In this document: positions 1-10,738 of the stretch, piece by piece
How positions within the stretch are numbered: the first letter of the stretch is position 1
How the letters are laid out: each line of letters opens with the position of its first letter
Source: Glutinoglossum americanum
Lineage: Eukaryota > Ascomycota > Geoglossomycetes > Geoglossales > Geoglossaceae
Length of the DNA: 64,000 bases
NCBI GenBank assembly: GCA_020080175.1
Contig: JAGHQL010000031.1
Span: forward strand, 62,001-126,000
Direction: 5' to 3'
Notes under the pieces: model-generated
Databases searched by the model: none
What the model saw: the letters and a program-made list of their open reading frames with translations, nothing else
What the model was told of the DNA's origin: nothing
Position numbers and translations under genes: made by a program

Positions 1-3000
1 CGTATCATCTTCGGGATGTTGATGCGCGACCAGAAAAGCTTCAAATGCTCCATCACTCGATCAGGATGGTATTTAGACAACGCAATACCAAGCTCGGTAA
101 ACATGCCCATATGAGCACGTTCCAAGCCCAAGCCAGCCTCCAGGAGAGATATAAGCTCATCAAAATAACCATTCCTCTCATACTGTTTCACAAGGTCGTG
201 AAGTTCTTCGGCGTGTACAATGAGATTAAGACCGCAGATTTGAGCGAGGCGGAACTCCTTCTTGGACACACAAGCTTCGTTTACCTGCTTCCACACCTTG
301 ACGCTATTTGCCTTTCGTGCGCATTCAACAGCAGCTTGGTGCTCCTCAAGGTGGACGAGAGTAGTCGCAAGCTTCGCCCAGTTGGAAATGCTGGTGTAAA
401 ATATCTTGGCAGCATGGTGATAACCTTCCTCATACGCCTTGTCACCCGAAGCCTCGATGTCAGCCACATTAGTCGACCGTAAAAAGTCCTCAAGCTCACT
501 GAGCTGGTCGGTCCTAGCGTAACTGAAAGCTAATGCGGTATCAATCGCAGGCTCACGGAGAGTCTTTCTGGCCATTTTGAGGAACTTGATAAGGTCCAAG
601 TCCTTACCCGCGTGTATAGCAATGTCAATTACTTCATTGTAATTGCTAGCGTCTTGTGCACGGATATAGGAATCAATAGAATCTGTGACCCGGAGACCGT
701 CAAGTTGGGCCTTGCCCACAGCGCTCCACACTTCAGAGAGCTCAACTTGCTCAGCATACTCTTGTGCACGGTCAATGCTTACGATATGCTCTACTAGGAC
801 GTTAGCGGCCTCGGCGTGCGCATTGATCTTCTTATAAACCTCGAAGGCTTCCTCAAAGAGTCCGTTCTGAATGCAGATGCCCGCAATATCTGTAGCATTA
901 AAGCCATCTAACTGGTGGATGTAGTCCATAACACGACCTTTATCAGCTTTAGTCGCGGTTAGAATGAGAAGGTTTTGAAGATTCTCGTTGTCACTGAAAG
1001 GTGATGGCTCTAGAACAATCTTCTCCAAAAGCTCGATTAATTCCGCTGGAAGGTCGTTCGCTAGGAAGGAAGCTACCGCAACAGACACTTTGTCTGGCTC
1101 ATTGGACTCGGGGACAGCTGTTGAGATAACCTGATCGACGAGCGGACGACGATGTATGTTATTTGGGCTGAGTACGAAGCCCCATAGCTCGCTATCAGCT
1201 CTATCGAGAAGATAGCGTGCCTGGGCCTTATACATCGCATTGTCGTTCGTGATGTTGACAAGTTCGATGTCATTTTGTCCTTTGCGGTATGCTATGTATG
1301 CAAGATTTGGATCTCGCTTCTCACAGTATTTGCCAACCACAACAGAATCATACTGATCGTTTTCCTTGAGGAACTTCTCCGGGTTATTGTTGCTATCGAT
1401 ATAGATCTTGGCAAGGGCGTTATAAACGGCTTGCTGCTGGTTGCCACTTGCTAAGGTCGCTTCAAGGAAAGGAAGAAGTAGCTTGAGGCGATTGCGCGAT
1501 TCGACCTCACCAACAAGCTCATCAATTGGTATTGAAGCAGGGTTGACCGATTGAAGGAGGCCCTTGATGATTGATTCATCACAATCCACGTCTAGCAATC
1601 CACCAATAACAGCCGGAGTTCTCGCTGGGTTGACCCGCTGCACATACACTTCAATAGACTTAAACTGCTGATTCTGATACAAGTATAGTACCAAATCATG
1701 GATGAAGTTGAAGCGGTCGCAGACAATGATCAAGGGCAATTGCTCCGTAAGCTTAGCCTCCTTCAAGAAGTTCTTAACCTTCTCTGGGTTGTAGAACTGA
1801 CTATCCCGGCAGATGCGCTCCACTTCGCTGAATTGCCCAATCTTCGTAGCTGCTTCAATGTATTTAAAGTGAACGTCACTGTCTTCGCTCAGATTAACTA
1901 CGCTTCCTAGATAATAGTAGAGACCTTCGGCGGTCTTATACTTCTCAAACAATTCGATGAGTCTGAGGGGACCAAGGAGATCTGAATACTTGGTCGCAAT
2001 CTGAACAACCGACTGAAGGTTTTGCCGAATATTCACGCGAAGCATCTCGTTCAAACAATCCAGAGACTGGTCCAAAGAGAGTCGCCCGAAGTAATTGATT
2101 AACCATTCCGGGTTAAGAATATTCGTGTGAACGATTACCCGTTTAATGGCCACAGGGTCGTCGTAGTGTTCGAGAGCCTGTGCGCCATGTCAGATCTCTG
2201 TAAATGAAGGCTAGTGCACCAGAGGTTGCCTTACCCGTTGATATAAACCCGCGTTCTCGCAAAGTTGGGCAATCTTCGGCTTGTCATAGTAAGAAAACAT
2301 ATCATTCCCAAGGATAGCGTCGGCAACCTGAGGAGCATTCAGCAAATTCATCTCCAATAGCCGTGTCTGCAGGTGGCCTTGTTCAGGTTTGTTCTCCTTA
2401 AGAGCGTCGAGCAAGAACGCAGTTGCTTGTTGAATCATATTTTGCGACTGGAAAACATCCACGACACGGTCGAGGTCAACTAGGGCACCACTCGCTTCAT
2501 TCGCAAGGGCGGTGGCAAACTCGGCCCCCTTTTCAGGATTGATGCGCACAATATTCTGAAGTAGTTGGGTGTAGTCAGGGTTGTATCCGCTCTGCTTTGC
2601 GTAGGGAAGTATCTTGTCGAACTGGCCAGTCTCGGCGAGCGCTGCAACTACCTAACACATTAAATATTAGACAGGAGAAACAGATGCGGTGAGTCGAAAT
2701 ACCTTTGGTGGCGCGTTTGCACGTAAATAAATGCTCAACGCCAGGTTGAGGTCATGCAACCGGACGATATCACCCAATTCCTCAGAACACTCCAACTTGT
2801 TCTCCTTCAGCCACTTCTCAAGCAAGTGTTTTCGATTCTGAGCCAGCACTGGCCTCACAAGCTCCAAGCTCTCATGCTTGTTTAGAGAACCCTTATCAAG
2901 GAGTATCCCGAAATATTGAAGGATAACAGAAAGTTGCCCCTGTTGTGCCGGTACCTGCTTGAACCTCTCGACAGTCTGGGGTGTTCGAAGGAAGCCGCGA

Positions 3001-4417
3001 GGAGAGTTGGCAGCGACCTTGGCCGCCTCCACATAGTTTCCTTGACTGAGTAGAGTTTCAAACTGCTGCGAATACAGTTTGTCAGCCCCTGGTAAGCCTG
3101 CTCGGGAAGCAAGCTTGACAGCCAAAGTGGAGTTGGCCGGATTCTGGAGTAGGTATTCAATGATTGTGCTCTCATCAACGCTAACCGATAAAACCTGACC
3201 CTTCCGGTTGACGCCAACAATTCCTGACGAAGTTGAATCTGGGGCAGTTATAAAGATCGTTTCACTCGAAATCCGGTTCATGAATATACATGTCCCAGTC
3301 TCCAGATCATATAGATGAATAAACCCGTACTTAGTGACAAGGTAAATCACGCTATATTTTTGAGATACCTGCATGGCAACAGGGAAGTCGTTCACAGCCT
3401 CAGCGGGGAAGTAAACGTCGACAGCCTTCTTCGGGAAGACTGGGTTAGATGCTTGATGATCAACCTCAACAACATGTAGTTTTGCTCCACTCGCCGTCCG
3501 GACGGCAAATGTGAAGAGTTTTGTGTCTGATGGGGCGCCCTCGAGACGAATCGTGCCAAAAGCTGCGGCGTGACCTTCGATAGCCTGGCTAATACCTCGA
3601 TCCTTGGAATATAGTTGCATAGCACCGACAACACGACCTTGTTGTTGCGAGATTCCAACAACAACCATCCATTTCTCATCTTCACTAACGCGATAGTTGA
3701 TGATTTGACAACCCTGACCAGTCTAGAGTTAGTAATATGTTCAACTTTCACGGTAGGGAAAAGCTTACAGATAGATTGTTGTTTCGTTCGAAAACCTTAA
3801 CTGGAGCAGGCTGGTTTGGATCTAAAACATTCCAGTGATACACTGAGTTATCTGTTACCAATCCTAGGCTAGTTTCGCTAAACCATTTCCAGAAGACTAC
3901 ATCTTCATTCATAGTCGTTGCCTTCAGCTTTGCTTTAGCTTCCAAATCGAAGATTTGCAAAGTCCGTTGTTGGGCCTTCAGGGCAATGACTTGTCTAGAC
4001 CAGTGCAGAATAGCGCTGTCTGCTTTGATGGGCCGACGAATGACCTGGTTGTTGTTCTTAAGATCCACAATGATGACTTCCGGTTGAGCATCATCGTTAA
4101 GCTTCTGCCGAACACAGATGTAGTGATCTGATTCGAGGGTCTGGAGACAGGCGTTAATCTCATATGCGCTACTAAATCATTGCCATTGCGTAAAAGCTTA
4201 CACATGAATTAAAACCTATTGATGCCGGCTGTCAGGAGTCGTCAGCACGGGACCAGCTAAGGCGAACACCATCCGGTCACAAGTGTCTACATACCGCGAT
4301 ATCTACGGTTGTCAACTAAGAAATATCAATGTCAGTAACTTATGATAGCATACACCCTGAGCGAAAGAGCTCTCATACCTGAAGGAGCTCAGTGAACTTA
4401 ATTGGAAGAGGAGCCAT
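1..4417 (-). CDS. CHC1: Clathrin heavy chain, 3' end beyond window
   Basis: Triskelion leg of the clathrin coat, acting at the trans-Golgi, endosomes and plasma membrane in vesicle budding. Seven exons are visible: 4417-4379, 4315-4295, 4228-4202, 4140-3769, 3722-2703, 2651-2235 and 2177 to the window edge. Together they encode about 1357 residues of a protein usually near 1680. The start reads [13 protein letters not shown], the canonical clathrin N-terminus. The N-terminal beta-propeller follows (residues about 1-330), then the linker and the clathrin heavy-chain repeats, with family landmarks such as [28 protein letters not shown] and [18 protein letters not shown]. The frame stays open to base 1, at FWSRINIPK. 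The missing part is the proximal leg and trimerisation end. The first three exons are only 39, 21 and 27 nt. The gene is divergent from the proteasome beta-7 gene, with 383 bp between start codons. Family assignment is certain; the small 5' exons rest on splice signals. Confidence 0.96.
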
Positions 4418-4800
4418 GATATTTGCGACGTTTAGGTCAGCGTCCTCATCCACCCGAGACCCTAAAACGAATGAATTGCCACAAAGGATAGGGCAAATAG
4501 AGGTGAAGGTAAGCGCAGGATTTTCAGGAGAGCTGATAGAGATGAAGAAAGATAAGTTGGTGTGCTCCGATACTGAGCCTTGATTGATGTGTTAAGGAGG
4601 TTACCTAAATTTGTTCTGCTAAATTTCGACGTGTCGCTTGCGCACTTTTGAGCAGAGGTGCTCGTCACGTGCCCAAAGCTTGCAGTACTTAAGGAAGCAT
4701 TCATTGATTTTGACAAGCCAAGTCAACCATAGCAAGCATCAGCAACCTCCAAATACCCCAAGCCGATTCCTCCTCAACCTCTTACTTTATATCTCCCACT
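4418..4800. promoter_or_regulatory. Bidirectional promoter between CHC1 and PRE4
   Basis: This 383-bp region separates the start codons of clathrin heavy chain (-) and proteasome beta-7 (+). It must carry both promoters. The only recognisable element is a GTCACGTG E-box at 4664-4671. Pyrimidine-rich sequence precedes the beta-7 start (cttatatctcccact). I see no TATA box at a convincing distance and no yeast-type proteasome control element (GGTGGCAAA). Confidence 0.6.
4664..4671. promoter_or_regulatory. E-box octamer GTCACGTG
   Basis: Sequence is GTCACGTG, containing the palindromic bHLH core CACGTG. It lies 130 bp upstream of the proteasome beta-7 start and 250 bp upstream of the clathrin start. 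The same octamer occurs in either orientation at 22811-22818 and 31694-31701. Binding by a Cbf1-like factor is inference. Confidence 0.4.
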
Positions 4801-5770
4801 ATGAATCACTTTCCACAAGCGTGGGGTCGTGTATGTCCAATTTTTTTTCTAGCCGTCACTCAAGCAACAACCTCAAGAACCTATAAGGCTAACTCCGAGG
4901 GAAAATCAACAGCCCAGAGATGACATCTATGGACACTACGATGCATCATTCCTACAGTCTTCGGGCCCAAATCAACATACCCAATCGCCTGTCGTCACAG
5001 GGACATCAGTAATCGCGGTGAAGTTTAAAGACGGCGTGGTAGTTGCTGCGGATAACTTGGGTTTGTTCTGCCCCTCTGTCCTCTAAGCCAACCTTTTTCA
5101 CAGAAGCGCAATCTCATAATATCTCCGAATATGAAAAAGAACTATTGACTAACTCCTAATTTCAGCTTCCTATGGCTCTCTCGCTCGCTTCACAGATGTT
5201 AAGCGCCTCCGCACCTTCAACGACACTACCGTCATCGGCTTCGGTGGTGACGTCTCCGACATGCAATATCTCGATAGGGTCCTCAGCTCCCTTGATATTA
5301 AAGAATCTTACGCAAATGACGGGCATCACCTCAATGCGAAGAACCTGCATACATATCTTGCAAAAGTCCTCTATAAACGCCGCTCCGACTTCAACCCCCT
5401 CTGGAATCAACTCCTCGTCGCAGGGACGGATGACGATGGCAAGCCCTTTTTGAGTTCCGCGGATCTTCTAGGGACCACGTTCTCGGCACCGACTCTGGCA
5501 ACTGGCTTCGGTGCCCACCTGGCCCAACCGCTCCTGAGACGGATCGTGCCGGATGAAGCTGCCGTGGGGGGCATCACGCAGGAGGCTGCAGTAGCAGCAG
5601 TGAAGGAGTGTATGAAGGTGCTCTTCTACAGAGATGCCAGGAGTTTGGACAAGTATTCCATAGCTGTCGTGACAAATGAAGGGATAGACCTTAAGGAAGA
5701 CGAGAAGCTAGAGGCCCAGAGCTGGGCTTTTGCGGAGGGCATCCGTGGATACGGAACACAAGTTAGCTAG
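4801..5770 (+). CDS. PRE4: 20S proteasome subunit beta-7 (Pre4/PSMB4 type)
   Basis: Non-catalytic beta-7 subunit of the 20S proteasome core, in cytosol and nucleus. Three exons: 4801-4830, 4913-5060 and 5166-5770, giving 260 residues. The start [10 protein letters not shown] followed by PRDDIYG matches the fungal Pre4 N-terminal extension, which supports the first 30-nt exon. Further landmarks are the beta-subunit core start [11 protein letters not shown], then [60 protein letters not shown] and the C-terminal IRGYGTQ, which in yeast inserts between neighbouring subunits. The intron before exon 2 has a CTAAC branch site at 4889-4893. A second proteasome gene (beta-4) lies 29 kb downstream. 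Confidence 0.95.
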
Positions 5771-7405
5771 AGAAGAGGGTTATTCGCTGATCCTTAAAAC
5801 CCGCTTGTAACTCATAGTTGCGTGTAATTATAGTGTTTAGAGCCCAACTTCCTGCTATGACCTACACGCCTCCATAAGCAAGCAATCCCGCTACTAATGC
5901 ATTCTCGATCCACCACCGCATTACCGGTAGCAGTACAGACAAGGGGGAAAGCTCGGAATCTAGATATCACAAAATAGGACAACACACAACGCGAGAAAGA
6001 TTGAGAGGGATCTCCTCTATTGTAGTCCACCAACACTCTAATACCAGAACTATTACCACCCTCAAAAACATGACTACTTAACCACATTAATACTCCACCT
6101 GAAACCGGTGCTTACGGTCCACCACCATCACAACCCTTTCGATCCCCGAAACCTAATTCGTGGGGAAAGAGACACCCCGTTCTACCATCTCAGGGAAACA
6201 ATCCCCAACCTCTCTTCCCGTAAAAGAGGCGGATACATCACGGCAGGGACCAAGTCCAAGAAAGCACGGGGCATGCCACTACCAATGCTCCCCTCTTTAC
6301 CCCTTTCCAGGCGGCGCGCAACAACCACAAAACCCAACATAACCCCGCTCTACCAACCCGGGATATGTGGAAACGGCTATATATTTGGGATAGACGCGTA
6401 CATCTCAGGGCCCTTAGCTGAGAAAAAGCAATCAAAATACCCATCCCCGTCGTGACCTCGGTGGATCCCAGAGTCCCGTAATGAAGTATATATCTCAAAT
6501 GGTATTCGTGATGAAAAGGCCGCTGAAAATGGTTGTTGCTGCCGTTTTTCGAGGTGTTTCCACCGTGACGTTCTGCTGTTCCAAAGTAGCCCACATACCC
6601 CAAGCGCCGCCTCATCGCTCAACAACTCAAGAGTGCAAAAACTCAAGGGAGCCTGAATCAGCACCCTTCCACATTCTAAATACGTAATATATTCCATCAA
6701 GCACTCTTAACTTCCATGTTATCTTGCTTCCAGCAATCATAGTCAAGCAAATCCTCTGCTAGTGCTCGACGTGAGTGTTTTTAGAGCAGTTTAGCCAGTT
6801 TACAACGGCTACTGAACATCTTAGATGAGCAGCACTCAACTGCACCTTGATCCTATCTATGCCTGTGCAGGACGCTAACACAAGCCAGTAGATAACGGAA
6901 ATGAGAGGGAAGCAAAAGTCAGAGCTTTGAAACTAGAGATCAAAGATAGAGGTTAATAAGATGTATATTTCTTCAAATCAGAATGAAGAGCATAGATGTT
7001 AATTTGTCTTTTAGTTGGAGCGAAACTGCCTACAAATACATAATCGTGGAAATCTCAGGAGAGCTCATCTAAGTAGGATGATAAATGGTTCGAGTTTGCA
7101 AAAAACAAGTTTCTTTTCCTGCACTGAGTGATTTAACGAGAGTTGTGTTGTTGTCCGTGTGTATCTAAGAAAACAAAAACTTTTGGAGTGGTAACCACTC
7201 GGCTAATTTACACGAGGGCTTGCCCTCAACAGTCATTACCACCACTTCGGCTCCGACACAATTTAAGTTCTATTCCGCCATATCAATTTGATTTCTCGAT
7301 GCTTTTGACCAATGCCCACCAAATCAATCTATCTCAACCATGCTCCAACCAACGTTCACTGACTCAACTTATCTTCACCACGCTCTATGGAGTGGAGATG
7401 ACCAT
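5771..7405. other. Gene-poor intergenic stretch
   Basis: I recognise no gene here. Short open frames exist (for example 6108-6455 on +), but their translations have no familiar domain and several frames overlap, as expected by chance. A 28-nt segment at 6487-6514 recurs, with one mismatch, at 35934-35961. Composition resembles the rest of the accessory stretch. Confidence 0.5.
6487..6514 (+). repeat. Dispersed repeat, copy 1
   Basis: This 28-nt segment (core aaatggtattcgtgatga) matches 35934-35961 at 27 of 28 positions, with weaker similarity for a further 20 nt downstream. Flanks do not match. It lies in intergenic DNA in both places, so it may be the remnant of a mobile element end. Confidence 0.5.
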
Positions 7406-8020
7406 CTATTTGTTTGTCCCGACTATCGTATTAGCCAGGTTGTCCGCCTGCTTGATCTTCTCGTTTCTCACCTTATCAGCCTGGTCATCCAGACGTTCTT
7501 CTGAGCTGCTCACTTGACTAGACGGGTAGGTCTTCTCGTTTCCCGCCTTGTCAATCAGGTTGCCCACTTGTTTGATCGGGTGGATCTTCTGGTTTCTCAC
7601 CTTGTTGGACAGGCCGTCGATCTTGTCGGACAGGCCGTCGACCTTCTTGAACTGGCCGTCCACCTTGTTGAACAGGCCGTCGACCTTGTTGAACTGGCCG
7701 TCCACCTTGTTGAACAGGCCGTCGACCTTGTTGAACAGGCCGTCGACCTTGTTGGAAAGGCCGTCGACCTTGTTGGACAGGCCGTCGACCTTGTTGAACC
7801 GGCCGTCCACCTTGTTGATCCGGCGGTCCACCTGGTTGAACCGGTCGTCCACCTTGTTGAACCGGCCGTCCACCTTGTTGAACAGGCCCTCCACCTTGTT
7901 CAACAGGCCATCCACCTTGTTGACCTGGTGGCCCACTTGCTTTTCTAGGTTGGTCACCATCGTGGTCAAGTTGTCTAGGTTGTCTGCCTGAGCTGCAGTC
8001 CTAGAGTCTGATTGCACCAT
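7406..8020 (-). CDS. Heptad-repeat coiled-coil protein, unknown function
   Basis: Single open frame of 204 residues. Residues 34-138 consist of 15 heptads with consensus NKVDGLF, each encoded by one 21-bp minisatellite unit. Hydrophobic residues stand at positions 3 (V) and 7 (L/F/S), giving the 3-4 spacing of a coiled coil. Degenerate heptads flank the array on both sides (VTNLEKQV; QADKVRNEKIKQADNLANTI), so the whole protein looks like one long charged coiled coil. There is no signal peptide or membrane segment. The other strand is also open across the array, because the 21-bp unit has no stop in several frames. I chose the minus strand because only it has a sensible start, heptad logic that extends beyond the exact repeats, and hydrophilic composition. 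Expression is not shown by the sequence. Confidence 0.55.
   Translation of the reverse strand: MVQSDSRTAAQADNLDNLTTMVTNLEKQVGHQVNKVDGLLNKVEGLFNKVDGRFNKVDDRFNQVDRRINKVDGRFNKVDGLSNKVDGLSNKVDGLFNKVDGLFNKVDGQFNKVDGLFNKVDGQFKKVDGLSDKIDGLSNKVRNQKIHPIKQVGNLIDKAGNEKTYPSSQVSSSEERLDDQADKVRNEKIKQADNLANTIVGTNK
7607..7921. repeat. 21-bp coding minisatellite, 15 units
   Basis: Tandem array with a 21-bp period (unit such as caggccgtcgaccttgttgaa on +). Units differ by a few substitutions, for example gtcgacc versus gtccacc, but no unit has an indel that breaks the frame. The array encodes the heptads of the protein at 7406-8020. Confidence 0.9.
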
Positions 8021-8061
8021 TATGTCTGAAAGTTGAGAGCGTATTTAGGTATGGGTGTACA

Positions 8062-8143
8062 AAGATAGGTGTATGTGGAGATAGGTGTGCACGAAGATAG
8101 GTGTGTGTGGAGATAGGTGTGTATGGGGATGGGTGTGTATGAG
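8062..8143. repeat. Imperfect 17-18 bp tandem repeat
   Basis: About five degenerate copies of agataggtgtgtatgg occur in a row, just upstream of the heptad-repeat gene start. Confidence 0.7.
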
Positions 8144-8199
8144 GGTGAGATTCTTGGGGTCTTATATACTTGTGTAGGACCCTTGTGTGGAATTTGCGT

Positions 8200-8345
8200 A
8201 GAATGAAAGAGTGTTAATAGGATTCTTGTGTAGCCTCTTAGGGTCTGCGTATGTCGGACTGCATCTGTGGATACAATAAAAGGGCGTTAATAGGATTCTT
8301 GCATGGCCTTCTAGGGTCTGAGTATGTTGGACCGCATCTGCATGT
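8200..8345. repeat. 73-bp direct tandem duplication
   Basis: Two adjacent copies, about 8200-8272 and 8273-8345, share gttaataggattcttg, tagggtctg, gtatgt, gga and gcatctg in the same order and spacing. Divergence is about 20%, so this is an old local duplication with no coding capacity visible. Confidence 0.75.
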
Positions 8346-8463
8346 CAAGCTGTTGATACCCTTAAGCTTACCGCAAAGAACACACTAGAAGAAGCATATT
8401 AGAAAAGCGGGTAAAGCGTTTTACAGCGTGGGTCAACACCAAACATAGCACCGTCCATGTCGG

Positions 8464-8935
8464 TTACCACTGCACCCAGAAACTAAGGTCCTGACGATGA
8501 GAGAACGACGGGTTGGTCTTCCAGTATATGGTTAAAGGCTCAACGAGGTAATTAACGTTATTTAGGACACTTTCCGTAAAGGGGGTTGACCTATCAGTGC
8601 CCTGATATTGTACCGTCTTTAAGACCCATTCCGCGATCTTTTCGAAACCTGCAGGTTTGGCTTCATCTAATACATCAATTATGTCCACATCAGTTCTGGA
8701 AATGATAAACATCTTGAGAATTTCCTGGCCTTTCGCTTTTAGCGTTAAAATGTCCCGGAAGAGAATCAAAATTTACGAAAACCCAGTTGACAAAAGTGAA
8801 AGGTCCTAACTCACATGCTAGGACCTGAGGCCTGTCGAATATGGCTGGCAGCATCACTGGTATGTTTATATTGGCTTTTGCTGATATATTTGCGTCGCAC
8901 ATTTTGCAAACACCGTCTATCCATCTCTTGCACAT
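8464..8935 (-). CDS. Small two-exon hypothetical protein
   Basis: Two open stretches join across a plausible intron: exon 8935-8815 and exon 8735-8464, with GTGAGT donor, AAAAG acceptor and a CTAA branch-like site. The product is 130 residues. The join keeps the frame: ...FDRPQVLA then SKGQEILKMF. The N-terminal part has a Cys pattern (MCKRWIDGVCKMC) that could bind metal. The C-terminal part looks like an ordinary helical segment (IISRTDVDIIDVLDEA, FEKIAEWVLKTVQ). I do not recognise the family. It may be a fragment of a larger decayed gene, since the start is not firmly set and an in-frame open stretch continues upstream. Confidence 0.3.
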
Positions 8936-10442
8936 TCTTCTCTCGCATCAACCGCACTTCTCTCTCACCAACCGCATCACCGTTCTTGCTATAAGATAAA
9001 TCCTAACACTAATCCGTAGGACGTCAGAAGTGGAAGCATACCTGGCTTTGATCTAGACGCAAGGATATGTGGGTGAGACCAAGACAGAAGACAAATACTG
9101 GCCTTGCAACATCTGTTACTTTAGGAAATCGAGGCTCAACTATTGTCCATCGAACTGTCGGACGTACGGCAGATGAACTGCCAAGACCCAGTCCGTCCGT
9201 CCCTCCAAGAGCTCTAAGGCGGTCCGTCCGTACAGATTTAGACGGTAGAGATCAAGGATAACGATGGAACAAGGGAGGAACAAGAGCTGGCCCATTACAT
9301 ATTCATCTACTTTGCAAGCACATCTTATTTTATGTACACCCATGACACTATGTTAGTTTCCTAAGTACCGTCCATTTCATCTAGTCTTCACGGTCTCGTT
9401 TACTACCTCTCAAACCCCTGCCAGTCTCCATCATGCGGAGGGATATACACCCTGTCACCACCCACGCCGAAAGATGCGGCCTCGTGGCTGCCCGTCGCAT
9501 TCCCGGGTAAACGATCAGAAGGCATATCGCCAACGCGTTAGAGTTCGTAGATGCCTTAAAGGATGTCGAGGGCACCGCACTCCCCTGCCAGAAAAGTATC
9601 CTTCCAAGATATGTCATCACCCTGCTAGACGATGTCTGTCTTACTTCAAGAAAAAGGAAAAGCCCACGTCATTCAGGATACGATGACAAAGTCCAAGCGG
9701 AACCTGAGGCACCAGATCCTTGGATCTTCCCTATCATATTCTCCGTTAAGGTTGACCCGCGTACTTTACCACCACACACAACTAATTAATAGCGGTTGCA
9801 GCTAGTGCATGATTCGCCAGTACCACTAAAGCACCCCGCCATCTTCGCTGCTGTACAATCGGCCCCATACAACTCTCTTTCGGTTGTATTGCCAGTGTAT
9901 TTCTGATGACCTGTCTGGTTTTCCGGTCCGAAACAGCTCTGCTATCCTAAGATGGAAGAGTTTGGAGGTATAAGAGTAGCGTTGGCGAACCCCATCCGTC
10001 TGCCTGCCTCACAGAAGCGGAGCATTCCAGCGTCATTCAGCGCCAACCAGAGGAAATATGGACACGGGATCCTGCGATCCTCTACAAGCGGCCTAGGTGA
10101 AATGGCTCAAAGCGAGCTGAAAGTCGACACGCATATACCCCGTGTACCGTCTCTCTGGGGTCAAGTTATTCTAAACTGCATGCTCCGTCGCCTCGGAGAA
10201 CCAACTGACATAAGCCTTGAAGCGTTGGCACACTAAGTCTTGCCGCCAAAAGGCGTCATTCACAACCCTCCAGCCATGTCATCTAACACAAATATGCTTC
10301 CCTGCACGCTCATCTGCTAGTATCGCTTCCGAACGTCCTCCCGATCCGGTGCCTGCTCCGAAAACTCTTCCATTATCTACCAGTCTCGTCCTCTCTCGCC
10401 GAAAAGCGCTCTATCGCGGAATTTCCACTTTTCTTATCGACG
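8936..10442. other. Gene-poor stretch with possible decayed coding sequence
   Basis: No recognisable gene. Around 9432-9787 on + one frame reads MRRDIHPVTTHAERCG..., then one stop, then a protein-like run (HIANALEFVDALKDVEG, SILPRYVITLLDDVC) to a stop near 9787. This could be a remnant of an unidentified gene. The frame at 9952-10236 (94 residues) has no familiar feature. Confidence 0.3.
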
Positions 10443-10712
10443 GTGCCTTTCCCAATGGATGCATCTTGGGGTTATGATGAGAACAGGGAGCCATTAGATA
10501 AAAACACAAGGCAAACGTGGCGGGAGTGGAAGGAATATATAGAAAGGGTGGCAAGGCGTGAGGCGGCCGAAGTGATTGATGACAAGCTCTCGGCAACTCT
10601 GTATGACCAGAACATCCAGAATCTGGCATATGCAATGAGGGTTTACCTTGAACCTGGAAAATTGGGCTTTTACCATAGAGTCATAGAGCTATTTGGGATG
10701 AAAAATGTGTAA
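10443..10712 (+). CDS. Hypothetical protein or gene 3' end
   Basis: Open frame of 89 residues with protein-like composition: aromatic and charged residues are evenly mixed (WGYDENREP, WREWKEYIERVARREAAEVIDD, LAYAMRVYLEPGKLGFYHRVIELFG). I do not recognise it. It may be the last exon of a longer gene whose upstream exons I cannot identify. It ends 27 bp from the convergent phosphotransferase remnant. Confidence 0.3.
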   Translation: MPFPMDASWGYDENREPLDKNTRQTWREWKEYIERVARREAAEVIDDKLSATLYDQNIQNLAYAMRVYLEPGKLGFYHRVIELFGMKNV

Positions 10713-10738
10713 TATAAGGCTGTTGAATCTGATTTTAT

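Larger units (their letters stand above)
8021..8463. other. Repeat-rich upstream region of the heptad-repeat gene
   Basis: Holds two kinds of tandem repeat, described separately: imperfect 17-18 bp aGATAGGTGTGT units near 8062-8143 and a 73-bp direct duplication at 8200-8345. No gene seen. It includes the likely promoter of the minus-strand heptad-repeat gene. Confidence 0.6.

Noticed and set aside
6108-6455. 115-codon plus-strand frame
   Set aside because: No domain, overlapping open frames on both strands, no splice partner; most likely chance.
7514-7991. Plus-strand leucine/valine repeat and Ser-Thr-Leu repeat proteins over the minisatellite
   Set aside because: They are shadows of the 21-bp repeat; only the minus-strand frame has a good start and heptads continuing outside the array.
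10217-10477. 86-codon plus-strand frame overlapping the 10443-10712 frame
   Set aside because: No protein-like pattern and no good splice link to the downstream frame.
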